A DNA stretch of 64,000 nt. Origin: Kappaphycus alvarezii (taxonomy: Eukaryota; Rhodophyta; Florideophyceae; Gigartinales; Solieriaceae). The stretch covers positions 248,001-312,000 of the forward strand of contig NADL03000005.1 of assembly GCA_002205965.3 (NCBI GenBank), in the 5' to 3' direction. A program made the position numbers and the translations under genes. Below, piece after piece: positions 32,520-43,653 of the stretch; the stretch's first letter is position 1; the number at the start of each line of letters is the position of its first letter. The notes under the pieces were generated by a model that was not told where the DNA came from, did not search any database, and was given only the letters and a program-made list of their open reading frames with translations.

Positions 32520-32839
32520 TAATAATAATTGGTGTGAGACTGAGAATAAAACTTCAAAGACCTGAGGCTAGACACAGTAAAGTCAATAGAACTCAGGCAC
32601 AAGCTTCGATGCCCTTTTTTATTCGGGTAATGGACAGACAATGTCGAGTATATATAGAGAGATCGACAGAGGCAGTGTGTGTAGAGTACAAGCAATTTGG
32701 ACAGGGCAAGACAGGTAATACAAAGAAACATGCAAGTAAGAAGGAGACGACCGCTTGGATAGATCACGAATATTCAAATAACGACCACTTATATCAGTAC
32801 TGCAACACGAATCACCATTGCAGTCTGAGTACATCAATG
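32520..32839 (-). repeat. 5' LTR of copia element 2
   Basis: Matches 27717-28037. It contains a TATATATAG stretch (plus-strand 32648-32657) that could serve as promoter TATA. It is followed by CTCAA (32840-32844), the right target duplication. Confidence 0.9.
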
Positions 32840-32844
32840 CTCAA

Positions 32845-34700
32845 CCTTAGGTATCCGTGGCAATCCGCCCCCTGGTCACTTCAAGCCCCATTCCCGTATC
32901 GCACAAACAGCCCGGCAACACGCTACGCTACCCGGCCACCTAAACGTACCCCTTACTCACAACTCCACTGCCACCGCAGCTACGCCACGGCACACTGCAA
33001 CCACATCACATCCCACCGATGCCGCCACCGTCGGACTTCCCTGCCGGCCTCGCCTCCGCCAGCGATATCCGGCTATCTCAGACGTCCCGCATGCCGCCTT
33101 CGTAACCCTTGCCCACGTCCAGCTCCACTTGTCAATCTGCCCGTCCGCCCCCCCCCTCCCCTCCCCACAAAATTCCCAACAACTCGTATTTACCATGCTT
33201 CATCATGCTCGTCCAGAACCCTCCCTCGCCCGTAAGCACCACGCAATCCGCCGCGCCTTCTTCCTCCTCCATTTCCCCCTGCCCGCCGTCCTCCGCCGCA
33301 CACTGTGGCACAGAACTGTCTGACGTCACCACGATAACCACCACATCGCCTCAGCGGATCGTATCCACGTGCCCAGAATAAAACTCACTGAGCCACCCTC
33401 TGGTCCGACGCCGTCACCGCCAGCCCCAGACAGGCCGCATGGCCTTAGAAAGACCGTCCTTCACCCCCTCCCGACCTCCCCGTTCGTTGCCCATGAGTTG
33501 CTCTGTACCGACACACCGACACCCCTTACGGGAAAAACGTGCAGCCTCTGCAAAACGCCGCTGTGGCTAACATCGAAGAATCCCAAACGCGACAAGCGTT
33601 CCGTACGCCGCCCCCCAATGGCTGTTATCCCCTCTCCCTGCCTCGGGCTTATTCCCTCGGCCGGCGTCACGAAGGCCACCGTCGCCTGCACCGCGCGGAG
33701 CATATTACGGGACATCGATGCTGGGCCTCAATGCACCCTTTCCGGATAGTGCCATCTCTTCGTCAACACCCTCGCAAGCCCCGAGGCTGGTGTCACAAAC
33801 ATCCCCTAATCGCCGCTGCCACGTTGCTACCTCTTCAACCCGGTCCGGAAAAGTTGCTGCCATTTGCCGTCGGCTCAGTTCTTCGCCAAGTTGAAACCAG
33901 AGCTTTGCAACCCACTGCATCGATGATATGAGACATTTCCTCTCTCGGTACCATATATCAAATGGCATTAAAGCCGCCATGGACACCATTGTGCACGATA
34001 CCCGAGCCCTCCTCCCGAGGTCTCCCATTTTCCAAAAATGGCAGCCTTACTAGTCGATGCCTGCAGCGTCTTCAATCATGTCGACCGATAGAAACTGCTG
34101 GACCTTCTCCCACTCACATACTACCCAAACGCGTTGCATGGACACGCAATACGGCCGCTCCGAAAGACCTCTGTTTCTGCCGCTCCGTCAACGCCCCCTT
34201 ATCCCAAACGTCCAGGGCACCCAACAGGGGCACTGTGCCAGTATGCTCCTTTTGCCCCTTACAGTCCAATTCCTTGTCCGCCGGATGTAGAAATCTACCA
34301 ACATTCTCTTCAAGCAATGGTGTGGGGTGATGGTCACCTCATTGGGACGCTTGACGATATTCACACTGTTGATCCAATTCCAAGGCAACGCCGTCAGCCT
34401 CTACCTCAACCTACGCAAAACCCGTTTGTTCTGGCCTTCCACATTCTCCCCACCCCGCTCAGTCTTCTGTTTGACTTTTCTCTCGTAGAATGTACGGATA
34501 GAGGCTTCGAACAGCTAGGTGCCTCGCTTGGAGACTTTAACTTGACCACATCCTTCCCTCAAGACAAAATACAGGCTTGTCAGGACCCCTCCCCTGCTAC
34601 ACGTCTTGGCTTGCCTCTCGACCCAAGATTTCCATCTTTCCGACTCTCAGCACTGTTAGTGCCGCTGACGTGGCATGTCCGAATCAGTTCTAAACGGTGA
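32845..34700 (+). mobile_element. Decayed LINE reverse transcriptase (copy 3)
   Basis: A Pro/Ser-rich beginning (33100-33400) as in LINE copy 1 is followed by LPFAVGSVLRQ (33860), matching the RPIAxG..LRR motif. VDACSVFNHVDR (34035-34070) is motif A. GTQQGHCASMLLLPL (34220-34262) is motif B with DP lost, and WGDGHLIGTLDD stands where WYADDG is expected. Stops and frame changes interrupt all parts. No endonuclease remains before the SAE1 promoter region. Confidence 0.7.
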
Positions 34701-34996
34701 AGGCGGCTTAGTGCGCCTACACAAAAATCTGTTCATGTAAGGGATATGTAGTGGACGTACAGCATTCCGTCCAATTTTTTTTTGTACCAGAGTTCGGAAA
34801 ATAAAGCACAAATTTGACTTTCTCGCAATCGGCGTAATGCCAATTCCGGTCACGTGGATCAAGGGCAGCGAGTGATTTTCCTTTCTGCTTACCCCCGCGT
34901 CTGCGAACTGAGCCCCATTCCACACCAAACCAGCTCCGCTCGAACAACTATCTAGGCCCGCACTCTAAGATCAGGAGAGAGACAAAAAAAAGCGTA
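34701..34996 (+). promoter_or_regulatory. Region upstream of SAE1
   Basis: About 300 bp between the LINE remnant and the SAE1 ATG. It holds a T8 tract at 34781 and an A-rich AGAGAGACAAAAAAAAGCGTA just before the start. No clear TATA box. Small open frames on the minus strand look accidental. Confidence 0.3.
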
Positions 34997-35932
34997 ATGG
35001 GCACAGCTCCGCGCGAACTCACCAGTGAGGAAGCGGCGTTATACGACCGTCAGATTCGCTTATGGGGGCTGGAGGCGCAACGTAAGTTGGCCTCATCGTA
35101 CGTGCTATTGGCAGGGGACTTGGGATCATGGCTTGGTCATGAACTTGCGAAAAACGTCCTCCTGTCGGGCGTTGCTCGTCTGGCTCTTAATGAGCGGAAG
35201 AGGGTTGCATCGGGGGCCACGCGTGGCTTTCTCGGGAAGAACTTGCAAGAGATGGCGGATACATTACGGCAAATGAACCATTTGGTTGATGTGCGAGTAC
35301 TGGATGGAGAACTCGAGGAAGTGGTGCCGGAGTACAAGGTGGTGTGTGTTGTCGGCATGGAGCGGAAAATAGAACTCATGGTCGCGGATGTGTGCCGAGA
35401 GAAAGGAGTGGCCTTCATGTGTGGTCGAGTGTGTGGTGGAGTCGGGTGGACGTTTTTCGATTTAGGGAAAGAGTACGCCTACCAAGAGAAGGCCAAAAGC
35501 GGAGAGGGAGAGCGCGGCACTAGGGAAAAAAAAGTGTCGTTTTGTTCCTACAAAGAGGCGGTAAACAGCGCATGGGATGGTATGGGGAAGACAGGGGCGT
35601 GTGGATGGCATGTGGCGAGTGCCCTTACGGAATTTGAGGAGGAAGGGGGCATGTTGCCGGCGAAAGAAGAGGATTTGGTGGCATTAGGGAAGCTTTACAC
35701 TAGAATGTGTGAGGAGAAGCAGAGCATGAGAAGTAACCCTGAGCTGGTGCAGGAGGTGGGTAAGAGCAGTAGATTCGAACTTCCGCCGGTGGCAGCCATC
35801 GTGGGTGGGATGTGGGGGCGCGAAATCGTCAAAGTTGTATCTGGAAGGGATGAGCCACTGAATAACTTTTTTCTTTTTAATTCCGCGACGAGTGCGGGGA
35901 CGGTCGAACGCCCCGGTCCCCGTGGTGGGTAG
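34997..35932 (+). CDS. SAE1: SUMO-activating enzyme subunit 1
   Basis: 311 residues, close to the 320-350 usual for SAE1/Aos1. Residues 18-24 are RQIRLWG, the hallmark opening of E1-like adenylation halves. The Rossmann loop region follows (YVLLAGDLGSWLGHELAKNV), then NERKRVASGATRGFL where relatives bind the nucleotide/partner. Near the C-terminus PPVAAIVGGMWGREIVKV and NNFFLFNS are classic. The glycine-rich loop is slightly divergent (DLGSWLG). The subunit has no catalytic Cys; it pairs with UBA2, which does, to adenylate and transfer SUMO in the nucleus. The gene is intronless and intact, starting at ATG 34997 after an A-rich leader. It is tail-to-tail with SDHAF3. Confidence 0.95.
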   Translation: MGTAPRELTSEEAALYDRQIRLWGLEAQRKLASSYVLLAGDLGSWLGHELAKNVLLSGVARLALNERKRVASGATRGFLGKNLQEMADTLRQMNHLVDVRVLDGELEEVVPEYKVVCVVGMERKIELMVADVCREKGVAFMCGRVCGGVGWTFFDLGKEYAYQEKAKSGEGERGTREKKVSFCSYKEAVNSAWDGMGKTGACGWHVASALTEFEEEGGMLPAKEEDLVALGKLYTRMCEEKQSMRSNPELVQEVGKSSRFELPPVAAIVGGMWGREIVKVVSGRDEPLNNFFLFNSATSAGTVERPGPRGG

Positions 35933-36030
35933 GTGATCCCGTCTGATGGTGCAATGTATGCGGAGGTGACCGCAAGGGGTGTGACTGTCGGTGCATGCAA
36001 GTTTGGTAGGGGTGGATAGGGGAGTGGTGC

Positions 36031-36634
36031 CTAGCGAGGCTTGACATCCTCGTAGGGGTTTTCTCCCGCGTCGGTTTTCTCTTGAATTCCAATACTAACG
36101 GCGGATTGTTGAAGGCGCTGCAGCTGCGCCTTCTGATCATCGCTGAGAGACTCGATATCGGAATCCGCAAGCTCGCGTCCTACACCCAAAACATCCTGGG
36201 GGTACAAGGACAGAAAGAGAGTAAGCGTTCTGGCAAACGTTGGCATGGGCATGATGGCCATGATGGAAGAGGAGGAATTGGGACCTGGGCAGTTGTACGT
36301 ACTGCTTCGAATATGAGATGCGAGGCATAGTCTTCCCATTGCTGCATAAACTTGGTTTCTTGTTCCTTTGTCACGTCGCTGTGAGCTCGGAATTCCTGTC
36401 GAACATACTGGGAGAGTTTAGGGGACAAGGAAGGAGTAGAACAAAGTGGTAATTTCGTAAGCAGCAATGCGTCAGTGAAAACGCAATGGTTGCAGAGTCA
36501 AAGATATGAGTAGATTCAAGCCATACTTGGTCGCCGACGGAGCGGTAAAGATCAGGAAGCTTCTGTTGGTGTAAACGGAGAATCTTGCGGTACAGGGAGA
36601 GGGCTCTTAAGCGGCTGGCGTTGACACCAGACAT
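36031..36634 (-). CDS. SDHAF3: Succinate dehydrogenase assembly factor 3 (SDHAF3/ACN9)
   Basis: Three exons, 36634-36527, 36407-36303 and 36195-36031, total 378 nt: 125 residues, the same length as the human protein. Residues 14-16 are LYR, within SLYRKILRLHQQKLPDLYRS, so this is an LYR-motif (complex1_LYR) protein. Splicing joins GDQ to YVRQEFRAHSDV, and further on KFMQQWEDYASHL matches the family. Both introns are GT-AG and phase 0: 119 nt (donor GTATGG) and 107 nt (donor GTACGT, acceptor CCCAG). The family acts in the mitochondrial matrix to protect and mature the Fe-S subunit SdhB. No indel is seen. Convergent with SAE1, about 100 bp apart. Confidence 0.92.
36303..36407 (-). other. SDHAF3: Exon 2 of SDHAF3 with flanking introns
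   Basis: 105 nt exon between intron 1 (36408-36526) and intron 2 (36196-36302). Both introns have canonical GT...AG ends and keep the frame, giving the best direct evidence of intron size in this genome. Confidence 0.85.
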
Positions 36635-37098
36635 AGTGCCGACTGCAGTTTGACCAAGATCAGGTGCACTGCCGATGGATGAGAAAGCGATTTTCACTGA
36701 AGTGTGTGATTCAGCAGCGGGATGGTTGAGATGTGAATTTCAAGAAATGTGGCCACAAAATGAGAAAAAAAACCCAAAAATTGACCGCGGAATGGTCCCA
36801 ATGCATGCATAGCTACGGGGCACGGTAGGGACCATGAGAGACCATCGAGTGCAGTCACGCACAGCTGCCCTCTCCATCGTTATTCTCTGGTTGACTTTGT
36901 CAATTCTCAAAAGCTGCTTTACTTGCCAAATTGGAAAGGGCGTCCGCGGGCGTGGAGTAAACCACCGCTGGAAGACTCGAATCACTCCGCAACGCATACC
37001 CACTACAATTCAACACACTACTATCACCTCCCTTGAAAAACAATCCATCCAAACTTGCAGCGTCGCCACACGCGTTCCCAACATCACTCGACATTCCC
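36635..37098. other. Intergenic between SDHAF3 and bL17
   Basis: About 460 bp that must hold the bL17 3' end and the SDHAF3 promoter. Small open frames on both strands have no recognisable domain. An A-rich stretch (AAAAAAAACCCAAAAA, 36763-36780) lies about 130 bp upstream of the SDHAF3 start. Confidence 0.4.
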
Positions 37099-37448
37099 TT
37101 ACACTAATTCAATAATCCCCATCGGAGCATTATCCCCCCTCCTCGGCATCGTCCTCAACACCCTCGTATACCCCCATTCCGATCCCCATATCTTTCCGGC
37201 ACCTGTTCAAACAGGGCATGCACCAACGCCTTATCATAAATGTACCCCAGAGCCTGCCGACGCGCATGTAAACTACCATCCTTTGCCAATGTGATCATAT
37301 GATCCGCGGTCTTACGCACCGCTTGAGCACGGGCATGGGTTGTCTTGATGCGACCGTGACGAATGAGTTCGGTAGTGAGAGCACGGAGAAGTGCTTTGCG
37401 TTGATCCGCGGGTTTGTTGAGCTTGGGAACGCGTTTGCCGTGACGCAT
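37099..37448 (-). CDS. Organellar large-subunit ribosomal protein bL17
   Basis: ATG 37448 reads [20 protein letters not shown], then [18 protein letters not shown] and [15 protein letters not shown], all diagnostic of bL17. The frame then closes at 37155, but the neighbouring frame continues [20 protein letters not shown] to a stop at 37099. A run of five G at the junction (about 37172-37176) would be six in an intact gene: a one-base loss. The core would be 116 residues, standard for the family. In the same frame the ORF extends to 37784, adding 112 residues that could be an organelle transit peptide, so the true start is open. Plastid or mitochondrial location cannot be told by eye. Confidence 0.9.
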
Positions 37449-37784
37449 GGCTTCAATGGGGTAAGATTGGAAGGGTGGAAGGGTAGAGTGACGAATGGAT
37501 GGCGTGAGGGGCGGGCCGTGGAATTGAGGGCGGGAAGTGGAGCATTGTCCGTGAACGACGATCGTAGAGAATACGAAGTGGTGGGAAGGGTAAAGGCGGG
37601 GGTGGTGTTCATAGTGGTGGTTTGGTGCGGAGTTGAATGTGGAGATGGCGTGGGAGACGAGGATGAGCAGGGAAAGCAGACGGGATGAAGACGGATCGTT
37701 GGGTAGCAAGGCGACAGAGGCTGGAATTGAAGTGGTGTAGTTGTAGAAAATTTTACGGTGTGGTGCTGGCAGGGAGGAGATCAC

Positions 37785-40700
37785 AGGCCTATCGAGATGA
37801 GATGTAGCCCTAAATCATTTGTGTTGCGGGACACTACTGTATGTTGACATGTCACTATGGACCATTTCACCCTTTGCTTTTTGCACTTGCATTTCGCTAG
37901 CGCAGCCTGCATACTTTTGCAGAGCAATCGATGCCTTCATTACAGTACATTATGTACAGTTAATTGCTGTGCTGTACAGTACGGTACAGTACCGCAGCCA
38001 ACTTAACAAGTGGATTTTTTTTCCAGCAAAGAGTAGCTTGCTTTGGGCAGTTTACATCTTTCCTGGGCAAGTCAGCAGAGTTATATTTCAAAGCAATCAT
38101 TGGCAGCCGCAAGAAAGCATTGCCGTGTAAATTCCCTGTTACGTTATGTACTACTGTAAGCAGCCAGTGATGATGCATTCACACACGGACCATTGAGTAC
38201 TGTTCAGATTCAACTCCTCTAGGACTGATTACAAATCGGTACCGGTCAAAACTCTCTCGACTCATTCATAACTGTCCATCGCGAGCTTACTTTTTACGCA
38301 CCGCAGAATTATGTCGATCGCGGATTGATTCGTTCCTTTGAGATCTGCTAACACCGTTTTGGGTTCTTCAGACTGCATATCACACTGCTGTGAAATAGTT
38401 TCAACCCGCTTGCCTAATTCACGACATCAGGTCGGACTCACACACACTCACATGGCGCAAACATTTGTACCTTATGTTATGCTGTCCTGTGTTAGAAATC
38501 TTGGCTCTGTTAAAGCCAAGTACAGGTCAAGGGCTCGAGGTGCAAATGCTATTGATTTGCTGTTAAATTTAGAGTTCATCCGGTACCGCGAGTTGTATTC
38601 CCTTAGTGATAATATGACTCCGCTTCAACTCGGTTTCGATGACCAAGTGTCCATCCCTCGCTTTGCTGGAGCATGAAATGTGAAACCTTTATGTTCAAAG
38701 GTCAACCGGTCATAAACGACTTTTGCACTTTGAAGCTTGCATTCTATTCCCGTGCAGGAGGCATACCAAATTGTCCAGTATCTTTTTTGTTCTTTAAACG
38801 ACCACGCCTTGATACTTGGTCTCTCTCTCATGAGATGCAAAGCAGGATTTACACTTCGGTCTTCATGGTACAATACAATACGTTGTTTTGGAACGTGATT
38901 TACAACTTGCACACTCGCGTTCCTTAGGGGCAGTTGTAGTGTGAGAGTCCCTAAGCATAACTCTTTGACTCTCAACCCTAGCATCAACTGTCTACGTAGA
39001 ATGCCTGTAGCAGAGGGTTCAACAGGCCCTTACCATACAGTTGCCACTTTCAACATCCATTGCTGGAATTTTTTTTAAGTATACAATCTGATGAAATCAT
39101 GAGAACGCATTCACATACTTGTTCTCGTGTGTGAAGGGAGATTTGTTGAACAGTGAGGAATGTTCCAATGGATAAAGATTTAGGGCAAGGAGCATTGATG
39201 GATCTACAAGTTGGCCGGTGCTCGATTTAGTTCTCAGCTCTCACCGAGAGAAATGGTAACAGAACAGAAATGCAGGCTAGCCGTTGAGGTCGCAATCGAG
39301 TCGACAGCGGTAGATAGAAAGCCCCGTGCGTTGTTCCACGATGAATTTAAACAGCCGATTGCATCCGTCGCACTCTACATAGGGCGGTTAATGGTTGGGC
39401 ATGGAGTTTTTATTGTTGAGATGGAGTAGATGTGAGTTGGTCTCAACAAAAAGGACTTGTCGGCCACTATTGCGTACCAATCTACTACATCACCAGCAAG
39501 GCCCAGTATAGGCCCTGTGCAGACAAATCCATGGCTATCCCCGTACTCGTAATAACCTCACCCGCGCGCCCAGTTGACGCCTGCCATAGACGCCTTCGGG
39601 TTGAATATGATAAGGGCGACTTCCGTAGAAGATAGGAGCTGCTTATCACCGATTGGTGACGTGCGAGAGCGTTTCGTTACACACGGTGGATTCACCGCAG
39701 ACTTATTAGTCTGAAGTTGGTTCGCTACGAATGGGGGAAGGTTTGGGTGTTTTACTCTGGAAGCTACGAATGGTGCAAAGGTTTTGAGTGTTATGAATTT
39801 CCATTCAGACCATGTGGCAAGTAAGTGCCGACGAAGTATTATCTTCTCTCAGAGTGACCCGTGCCTTTGCATTTTGCAAAATAGTCAGCTTTAGGCTAGA
39901 TATCGGTCTCCTCACGTGGCAGGTGATGTACTCCTACGGTGCTTTAGAATCATTCATCGAGAGACATTGTGCATTCAAAATGCATTAGTGTAGGGCTTCT
40001 GACTTTTGCACCACTCGCAGTGAACTGATGTGCAAGAGCCTTTTGGAATTATATTGAATAGGCTTTTGCTGTCGGTGAGCAGTTGTACCGGAATTATCTT
40101 CCTAAAAATGCTTCTGAGCTCCATTGCAAGTGCAGATGAAAAATCTTAAGGATAATTGAAGGGGATACACTCTCCTTCTATGTCTGATATTTTAATTATG
40201 CGCGATATGTAAGACTTAAACTGGATGGTTACGACATGGTCAAGGGAGTAACCCAAGAAACAATGCTGTCCCAGTTGGGCTGGGAAGCACGCATTGTTTA
40301 CGAGTGATTAATTTTAGAAGCATATGATTCTCAATGTACGAATATCAAGCTTATGGAACTTCAGGGAAAAACGATTATGAATTGAGAGGCAGCTTATGTT
40401 CTCCACCAAGCACAAGCACTGCCGTGGAAAAGTGACAAAGGGTTCATATACCGTTGATGAGGATGAGTTTCTCAAACTTGCCGAAGGATTTCTTTCTCGG
40501 GTTTTCCCATTTCCGCAAATATCATTTGTAGCCAACCACTTTATAAAATCGAAGACAAAAATGAAAACACGCGTTACTGCATAGCGCGTATCGCCTAGCA
40601 TAGAAACGAAGATGTTGACTAAGAAAGTACGAAGAAGGACTGTGCTGCATGCCCGATGTATGGTATTCGTGGCCTGAAGTCTCTACGTGTGATTTTTCAG

Positions 40701-41056
40701 TTCTGCATCACCAAAGTTGACATCAAGAAGGCCTTCCAACAGTTCGCCCTAGTTTTCGTGGCTTTTATGTGCATCCGAGGAAAGAATTTTTCGATGGACG
40801 CTTTGTGGTTGTTTTTCTTGCAGCGTATAGCCATGTTAATACTAGTACTAAATCCCTGGGACGCTCGGACCAGACATTTCTTAAGCGTAGACTCGAACCT
40901 TGGTATACAAAAAGTTTTTTCTACGAAAAAGGGAAATTTGTCTTGTTCTCATTGCTGTTATGGACGTTATCGACATACGTACTAGTCGGTTACTAAATCT
41001 AGTTGCCTATTTCTTTGAAATACTGTACTGTATCTCTCTAAATTATATAATTTCGG
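37785..41056. other. Long stretch without recognised gene
   Basis: CTGTAC words cluster at 37941-37993, upstream of bL17. Open frames at 38625-38987 (-, 120 aa), 39211-39429 (+) and 39432-39635 (+) show no domain I know. 40656-40985 (+) contains KVDIKKAFQQ, which faintly resembles RT motif A, but no partner motif supports it. 39736-39763 holds an inverted copy of the motif seen at 1381, 12236 and 12635. Probably old repeat remnants. Confidence 0.4.
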
Positions 41057-41622
41057 TGATAGGGGTAAATCGTCGGGGAAGAGATATTCAGAACCAACTA
41101 CCCCAAGAAGGAGGTGTTGCAAGCGACAAAAGTGCTACAGTGGTATAGTGAACGAACAAAAAGGAGTGGATAAGGAAGACAGTTGAGAGGGCTACAAGCA
41201 AGTATTGAAGGAGCAGGGTCTACCACTGATGCTCTGTGACCAGCGTAGGAAAATTTTTCTTGGGTCTGAAGTTGACTCCCAACTTCCTACTACTCGGGAC
41301 TTTACTTGAAGTTTCTGCCAACTTGCTTTATGCTTTGTGTGAAACTTAATTTGTTGAGCGCCCCGCTCGGGTATGCTGGCTCACAAGTACTCCTACCATT
41401 TCATGCAAACAGCCCCTTATATAGAGTTTTCAACCCTCACAATTTGTAGCACCTATACAGTACCTATGTGCTATACGTATCTGCACCGCTACAGTACGGT
41501 GCAAAGCATCCCTCTAAAAATAATTGAAAATAAAATTTAATTACAGTGACAGCGCAGCCAGCGCAGCATGCAGCTCATCCAGCGCAGCATTCCAAATAAT
41601 ATCTAGAAGTTACGTTATATCA
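41057..41622 (-). repeat. 3' LTR of gypsy element 2
   Basis: 566 bp, starting TGATAGGGG and ending TTATATCA (5-bp terminal inverted repeat TGATA/TATCA). It is over 95% identical to 46101-46660. It contains CCTTATATAGAG (41422-41433), a TATA-like box, and CTGTAC-type words (41457-41505). TTCGG precedes it. Confidence 0.95.
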
Positions 41623-41657
41623 CGACCCTCGCTCGAGACGAACGTCCCGACTCGTCA

Positions 41658-42420
41658 TTATTTTTCTTCTGTTTCTATTAATGTAGTTTGCCTTACTGAT
41701 TTAACATAAGGCATTTCAAACGGATATGGATGCAGTTGATTATCTATGAAATATTCCAGAAAGTAGGTGCGCGTTTGATAGTTCCGACCATCCTTTCTCT
41801 TCGGGGCGTAATCGAGAACCGTTTTCAATTGAATCCTCTTCTCCCAAAAACGAAGCAGTAACGTTGCAGCAAAACAAAGAGTCATCCGAAATGATCCTTT
41901 TTGGAAGACCAAACGGTTCAATTATTTCTTTTTCGATGAATCTCAGGACCACTCAGCATTGGCCTCAACTGCAACTGCTATTGGCCATCCAGTAAGATGT
42001 TCCACCCTATAAGGAGATATTTGTTTCCGGAAGAGGTTTCCTTGAATGGGCCGCAAAGTCAATTGAGAAAGGTTTCAAAGAGACCGGAAACTGGAAAGCT
42101 TAGAGTTGTCTTATACTTTCGTATTGGAGTGAATTTTTGACAGTTGTCGCAGCTTTTCACGAAATTATAGACGTCCTTATGGATACTGGGCCACCAGAAT
42201 CTCTCAGTAATGAATTTTTTGGTTGTTTCGAGATCCCAATGCCCTAACTCATCATGAAAGTCCTCAAGATCTTCATTCTTTCTTTCAAAGGGGCCACTAG
42301 TCGAGGACCGGCTTTAGTGTGTCGGAAGAGTTTCCCATTCCACAATGTAAAAGCCTTTTGATTCCTGCGTACCCAATTTCTGTGTTCAAGATCAACCTTT
42401 CTCATTTCTAGTCCATCAGG
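41658..42420 (-). pseudogene. Integrase of gypsy element 2
   Basis: HDELGHWDLETT and SCDNCQK (about 42270-42140) give the HHCC zinc finger in shifted frames. The C-terminal piece 41921-41658 ends RTYFLEYFIDNQLHPYPFEM and TLIETEEK, a tail also found in the plus-strand gypsy fragment ending at 59512. That shows both belong to one lineage. Confidence 0.75.
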
Positions 42421-42788
42421 AATTTATAGTCCGTGAATATTAGCTTCGTACTCGTTATCGTTCGGCACTTGCAACCGGCAACTCCGACGATGTCCTCGGA
42501 AGCTTTTTCATTTGGAATCAGTGGTCCCTCAAGCGGGATAGGTAATCGGCAGGCTGATTATTGCGTCCGGGTCTATACACAATTTCAAACCGATATTCTG
42601 CGAAAATGTCGAGCCATCGGGCCAAGCGGTGATGTACATCTTTCTTTTGGAATGCTGTCTTAAGTGCCTGGTGATCAGTTATCAAGACAAATTTTCGAGT
42701 GATAAAAGGTATACGCGAAACTTTTTCAGTGCGAAGACGACAGCTAGCGCTTCTTTCTCGCAGACTGAGTATCTCTTTTCCGCATCAT

Positions 42789-43653
42789 TCAGAGTGCGAC
42801 TTGCGAATTGAACAGGGTGTAGTCTTCCGTTTCATCTTTTTGGGACAAAACGGCACCCAAAGACCGTTCTGAGGCATCTGTCTCCACAACGAATGGTCTC
42901 TTGAAATCTGGATACATGAGCTGGGGGGACACATAGCTTATCTTTAAGCTCCTCAAATGCAGTTTCATTTCCTTGTTCCAGTAAAATTTTCCGTTCTTCG
43001 TAGTGCTGGCATGTAACGGTGCTGCTGTCTTGGCGAAATCTTTGATAAATCTTCTGTAATATGAGGCCAGTCCTAAGAAGCTTCGAACCTCCGTCTTTGA
43101 AGCGGGCCTTGGTGCCAACTTATTTTTTTCGTTTTCTCTGGATCCACTTAATTCCCTCTTGATCGACGATATGACCGAGTAATTGGATAGAAGTTTTCGC
43201 AAAGAAGCATTTGCTCAACTTAATTTTCAGGCTGTATGCCGATATCCTCCCACACTGTCTTGACATGCGATATGTGCTGATCCAAGTTTGAGAATATACC
43301 ACATCATCGATATAAACTCTTGCAAATGGAAGTCCTTTCAAAACCTCGTTCATCATTCTTTGGAATGTAGCTGGTGCATTCATGAGACCAAAAGGCATCA
43401 CTTCGAACCTGAATGTACCGGCTTTGCTGGTAAAAGTTGTTTTTTCCTTACATTTTTCATCTGGAATCTGCCAATAGCCAGTGTAAAGGTCAATTGAGGT
43501 GAAGTATCTCCCGTCCTTCAGGTCCTCGAGGATTCCTCCATGTTTGGAATCGGAAATCGATCGGGTATCATTCTCTGGTTCAGTTGTCGGTAATCGACGC
43601 AAAAGCGAAGCTTTCCATCCTTCTTTGGTGCTACCACAACTGGAAATGACCAT
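42789..43653 (-). pseudogene. RT and RNase H start of gypsy element 2
   Basis: The RT has FTSIDLYTGYWQIP (motif A), FRFEVMPFGLMNAPATFQRM and YIDDVV (plus-strand 43299-43316). After a frame break near 43130 come KTEVRSFLGLASYYRRFIKD, the thumb/connection, and FVVETDASERSLGAVLSQKD, the RNase H opening (first Asp). RNase H continues leftwards in other frames. Confidence 0.9.

Larger units (their letters stand above)
27717..32839 (-). mobile_element. Ty1/copia retrotransposon, structurally complete (element 2)
   Basis: About 5.1 kb with two ~320-bp LTRs, CTCAA target duplications, a primer-binding site and a polypurine tract. The order on the minus strand is gag (32330-31500), integrase (31249-30413), two accessory domains (30292-29414), RT (29400-28800) and RNase H (28444-28052), the Ty1/copia order. 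LTR differences show it is not new. The pol frame has only two in-frame stops over the first 1.8 kb (30413-30415 and 29990-29992) and then becomes frameshifted near 29410. Confidence 0.95.

Noticed and set aside
40656-40985. KVDIKKAFQQ resembling RT motif A of a DIRS-type element
   Set aside because: No motif B, no YxDD and no neighbouring DIRS features; a single short match is not enough.
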